Shown: positions 7,874-10,257 of the stretch, one piece after another
Layout of the letters: each line of letters opens with the position of its first letter
Numbering within the stretch: position 1 is the stretch's first letter
Origin: Nitrospinae bacterium RIFCSPLOWO2_12_39_16
Lineage (GTDB): Bacteria; Nitrospinota; Nitrospinia; UBA9942
NCBI GenBank assembly: GCA_001805005.1
Contig: MHDO01000139.1
Coordinates: forward strand, 1 to 10,257
Direction: 5' to 3'
Length of the DNA stretch: 10,257 bases
Notes under the pieces: model-generated
Seen by the model: only the letters and a program-made list of their open reading frames with translations
Told to the model about the DNA's origin: nothing
The model's database searches: none
Program-made: the position numbers and the translations under genes

Positions 7874-9262
7874 ATGGGGCATCTCTTCTTCATCAAATTC
7901 ATGGGCTGGATATGGACACTGCGGCTGCCTTTAACAGTGTTGTTCTCAGCTTATGTAATAAAAGAGTTATGGCTGCTGCGTAAACATGAACGTTGGCATG
8001 CTGTGCTGATGTTCAGTTACTTCTTCCTTATAATTTCTACCTACTGGATTATAAAGCCCATCAAGAAGGCGCTCCTTGTCGGATACTATCAGGCAGCAGG
8101 ACTGACAGTGTTGGGACTTCATCTCAATGCCGCTCAGCTTGAGCTGGTGGCAAAGGAGATTAACATGTTCATTGCCCTAATAGCAGCGTTATTCTTTGCC
8201 AAAATTGCCTCCCATTTTAAAAGAGAGAGATTAGCCCTCTTAATCATCGCATTTTTTTTATTTGGCTTTACCCTCTTTGCCCTATTGCTTTCCAATACTG
8301 AGCCTTTAACCATCTGGCTCTTCTATTTATACGGAGACCTCTTTGTTACACTAATGGTCGCCAGCTTTTTTGCCTTTCTTAACGATAGCGGGGATGTTTA
8401 CACAGCTTATCGGGTTTACGGATTAATTGTGCTTGGTGGTGTAATGGGAGGTTTCTTTGGAAGTGCCGTAGTTGCCGGCTATGCAGGAAAATTTGAGCCG
8501 TCTCTTGCATCAATAATCTGCTCAGGATTGCTGATTGTAATTGCCATAATCGTCTGGCGGCTCGGCAAATCGGTCAAGCTGCTATTTCCGACAGAGCCGT
8601 CAGAAACTACAACGGCATGCGGATATAAGACATTACTATATGGATTACGAGACATCATAGGCTCTCCCTATCTGCTTGGCATTGCATCTATTGTAGGGTT
8701 ATATGAAATAGTTTCCTCAATCATGGATTATCAGTTTACCTCTACGGTGCTGCATTTTGTTTCCGGTGAACAACTTAAGGTATATTTTGCCAGTGTTTAT
8801 TCTTTCACTAACTTTACATCTCTTATGCTCCAGCTTTTTCTTACCCGTTTAATAATGACCCACATTGGAGTTGATATAGCATTATTGTTTCTGCCGGTTA
8901 CCGCTATAGCAGGGGAGGCAGCTTTTGCTCTGATGCCGGTGCTGTTAGCGGGCAGTCTGCTCAATACCTTTGATAATGCCTTTAGTTATTCAATTAATCA
9001 GTCTGCCAAAGAGATGTTGTATGTGCCTATGAAGCGGGAAGAAAAATACCATGCAAAGGCATTCATTGATATTTTTATGCTGCGATCTGCCAAGGCAATA
9101 GCCGTTGCAATCAGCCTGATGATGACACTAATTTTCGTTGGGTTTAAAAATGTGCGATGGCTGTCAATAGTCGTAATTAGTCTGCTGATGATATGGCTGA
9201 CGGTTATACGATACATTGGTCGGACATATAAGAAAATGGAAAGAGCTGTTAAAATTTTATAA
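7874..9262 (+). CDS. NTT/Npt-type nucleotide transporter (ATP/ADP translocase family, inner membrane)
   Basis: A 462-residue protein with about 11-12 membrane segments, the usual size range for the ATP:ADP antiporter (NTT) family of plastids, Rickettsia and Chlamydia. Aligned by eye from memory, the charged residues important in those carriers appear to have equivalents. Lys64/65 in KPIKKALLV matches the first Lys motif. Asp155 in FYLYGDLF stands where the family has Glu. Glu278 in GLYEIVSSIMDYQF matches the third position. Lys407 lies eight residues after the ID of AFIDIFMLRSAK. The stretch NQSAKEMLYVPMKREEKYHAKAF strongly resembles the family's EM...P...K..GKA region. The protein is divergent, and the substrate may not be ATP. 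It lies 72 bases after the CotH gene and six before the glycosidase, on the same strand, hence likely co-transcribed. The ATG at 7874 has no visible Shine-Dalgarno sequence. A general MFS protein is the main alternative. Confidence 0.68.
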   Translation: MGHLFFIKFMGWIWTLRLPLTVLFSAYVIKELWLLRKHERWHAVLMFSYFFLIISTYWIIKPIKKALLVGYYQAAGLTVLGLHLNAAQLELVAKEINMFIALIAALFFAKIASHFKRERLALLIIAFFLFGFTLFALLLSNTEPLTIWLFYLYGDLFVTLMVASFFAFLNDSGDVYTAYRVYGLIVLGGVMGGFFGSAVVAGYAGKFEPSLASIICSGLLIVIAIIVWRLGKSVKLLFPTEPSETTTACGYKTLLYGLRDIIGSPYLLGIASIVGLYEIVSSIMDYQFTSTVLHFVSGEQLKVYFASVYSFTNFTSLMLQLFLTRLIMTHIGVDIALLFLPVTAIAGEAAFALMPVLLAGSLLNTFDNAFSYSINQSAKEMLYVPMKREEKYHAKAFIDIFMLRSAKAIAVAISLMMTLIFVGFKNVRWLSIVVISLLMIWLTVIRYIGRTYKKMERAVKIL

Positions 9263-9267
9263 CTCTT

Positions 9268-10257
9268 ATGAAAAAATATATTGTCTTGGCTGGAGTAATT
9301 GCACTGTTATCGGCAGGATGTGCCGTTCCAACTAAGATTAAAGGCGTCAATTATCTGCAAACCGAACAGATAACAATGGACAGCCGGGAATCCTATGTCT
9401 CGCTATTGCGTGTTAAAAATATTGGTGCAAATACCGTTGCCTTCATTCCATTTCTACAGCAATCTGCCCCAGACAGAATTAATGTGCACCTGACTGATAA
9501 TGTAACTGACAACCAATTGAGGGCAGGAATTCGTGATGCAAAGGCATTAGGTTTTCAGGTAATACTTAAACCCCAGATTCTTGTCCATAATAGCTGGGCT
9601 GGAGAGATACAGATGGCGGACGATTTGAACTGGAGGCAATGGTTCAACAGCTATACAAAGGCAATTGAGCATTATGCAGATATAGCACAGGAGGAGAAGG
9701 TAGATATTATGGTAATAGGCACTGAACTTAATCAAACAGGACATTTACCATTCTGGCAGGAGCTTATTGCACATATTCGCAGCCGTTTTAGAGGGAAGCT
9801 TACCTATGCGGCACATAATGTCGCGGGTATTAAACAATTCAGATATTGGAGACTTTTGGACAGTATTGCACTTACACTTTATCCTTCTCTGGGTGATAAG
9901 CCAGAGCGGAATGCTATGACACTGCACATCAAAAAAACGGTGGACGATCTCAAGGCAATCAGCATACAATATAAAAAACCCTTATGGATTGCCGAGGTTG
10001 GCATTCCTTCACGCTACGGAGCACAGCTCAAACCATGGGAGTGGCAGGGAGTTGATATTCAAGCAAATCCGCCTGACGAAGACTTACAGGCACTGGTGCT
10101 GGACATCTGGCTGGATGCCTTAAAAGGCAAATGGAGTTATGGTGTGATGCTCTGGAACTGGAGTAGTGATCCCTATGCTGGCGGCTCACAGGATAGCGGT
10201 TTCACAATACAAAACAAACGTGCTGAACAGGTGATAGCCTGTCATTGGATAAAACAG
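9268..10257 (+). CDS. GH113-like glycosidase lipoprotein (3'-partial)
   Basis: An open frame from ATG 9268, five bases after the transporter stop, runs to the window edge (330 codons, no stop). A lipoprotein signal has a hydrophobic core and a lipobox ending LSAGC18, so the mature protein is probably membrane-anchored in the periplasm or outer membrane. The body is a TIM-barrel of the GH113 beta-mannanase-like type. It starts with KGVNYLQ (25-31), has a VILKPQI strand (98-104), the likely acid/base Glu153 in VIGTELN, the likely nucleophile Glu243 in LWIAEVGIPSR, then a LWNWSSDPYAGG strand (295-306) and DSGFTIQNKRAEQV near the end. Few residues are probably missing. GH113 members cleave beta-mannans, but family-level similarity does not fix the substrate. 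At the end of a synthase operon it may trim or release the polymer, as BcsZ and PgaB do in other systems. No Shine-Dalgarno sequence is evident. Confidence 0.8.
   Translation, partial: MKKYIVLAGVIALLSAGCAVPTKIKGVNYLQTEQITMDSRESYVSLLRVKNIGANTVAFIPFLQQSAPDRINVHLTDNVTDNQLRAGIRDAKALGFQVILKPQILVHNSWAGEIQMADDLNWRQWFNSYTKAIEHYADIAQEEKVDIMVIGTELNQTGHLPFWQELIAHIRSRFRGKLTYAAHNVAGIKQFRYWRLLDSIALTLYPSLGDKPERNAMTLHIKKTVDDLKAISIQYKKPLWIAEVGIPSRYGAQLKPWEWQGVDIQANPPDEDLQALVLDIWLDALKGKWSYGVMLWNWSSDPYAGGSQDSGFTIQNKRAEQVIACHWIKQ

Noticed and set aside
9547..9969. Two minus-strand open frames
   Set aside because: They lie opposite the GH113-like gene, whose plus-strand frame runs unbroken to the edge with catalytic motifs.

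Overview
The window is an AT-rich stretch in which every gene lies on the plus strand, packed with short gaps or overlaps, so it reads as one operon-like cluster. The predicted products include an outer-membrane beta-barrel, a BcsB-like periplasmic subunit and a lipoprotein, which implies a Gram-negative (diderm) cell. The palindromic repeats resemble elements I associate with genomes of Planctomycetota/Brocadiales, Nitrospirota and former deltaproteobacteria. I cannot assign a species or phylum from the sequence alone.

Layout. 2-1087: remnant of a polytopic glycosyltransferase (GT39/PMT-like), open at the left edge and split by an in-frame TAA at 581-583. 1190-3133: BcsB-like membrane-anchored periplasmic subunit. 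3148-5019: GT2 polysaccharide synthase with an N-terminal MshEN-type (GspE N-terminal) domain, the known c-di-GMP-binding fold. 5016-5909: secreted beta-barrel, XagA-like. 5897-7801: secreted CotH-family atypical kinase. 7874-9262: polytopic transporter of the ATP/ADP-translocase (NTT/Npt) type. 9268 to the right edge: GH113-like glycosidase lipoprotein, open at the edge.

Working model (inference). This is a c-di-GMP-gated exopolysaccharide machine. The GT2 polymerises and extrudes a glycan under control of its MshEN domain. The BcsB-like protein guides the chain through the periplasm, the barrel takes it across the outer membrane, and the glycosidase trims or edits it. Unusually, a secreted kinase sits next to a nucleotide-translocase homologue, which suggests phosphorylation outside the cytoplasm supplied by its own nucleotide carrier.

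The other striking layer is repetitive DNA. Three different imperfect palindromes occur at three consecutive gene starts or junctions: 5034-5107, 5920-6032 and 7812-7856. The first two lie inside the coding sequence for the N-terminal export signals of the barrel and the kinase, so the signal peptides appear to be built partly from repeat DNA. I see no RNA genes, CRISPR array, transposase gene or convincing terminator. The longest stretch without a gene is about 100 bases (1088-1189).
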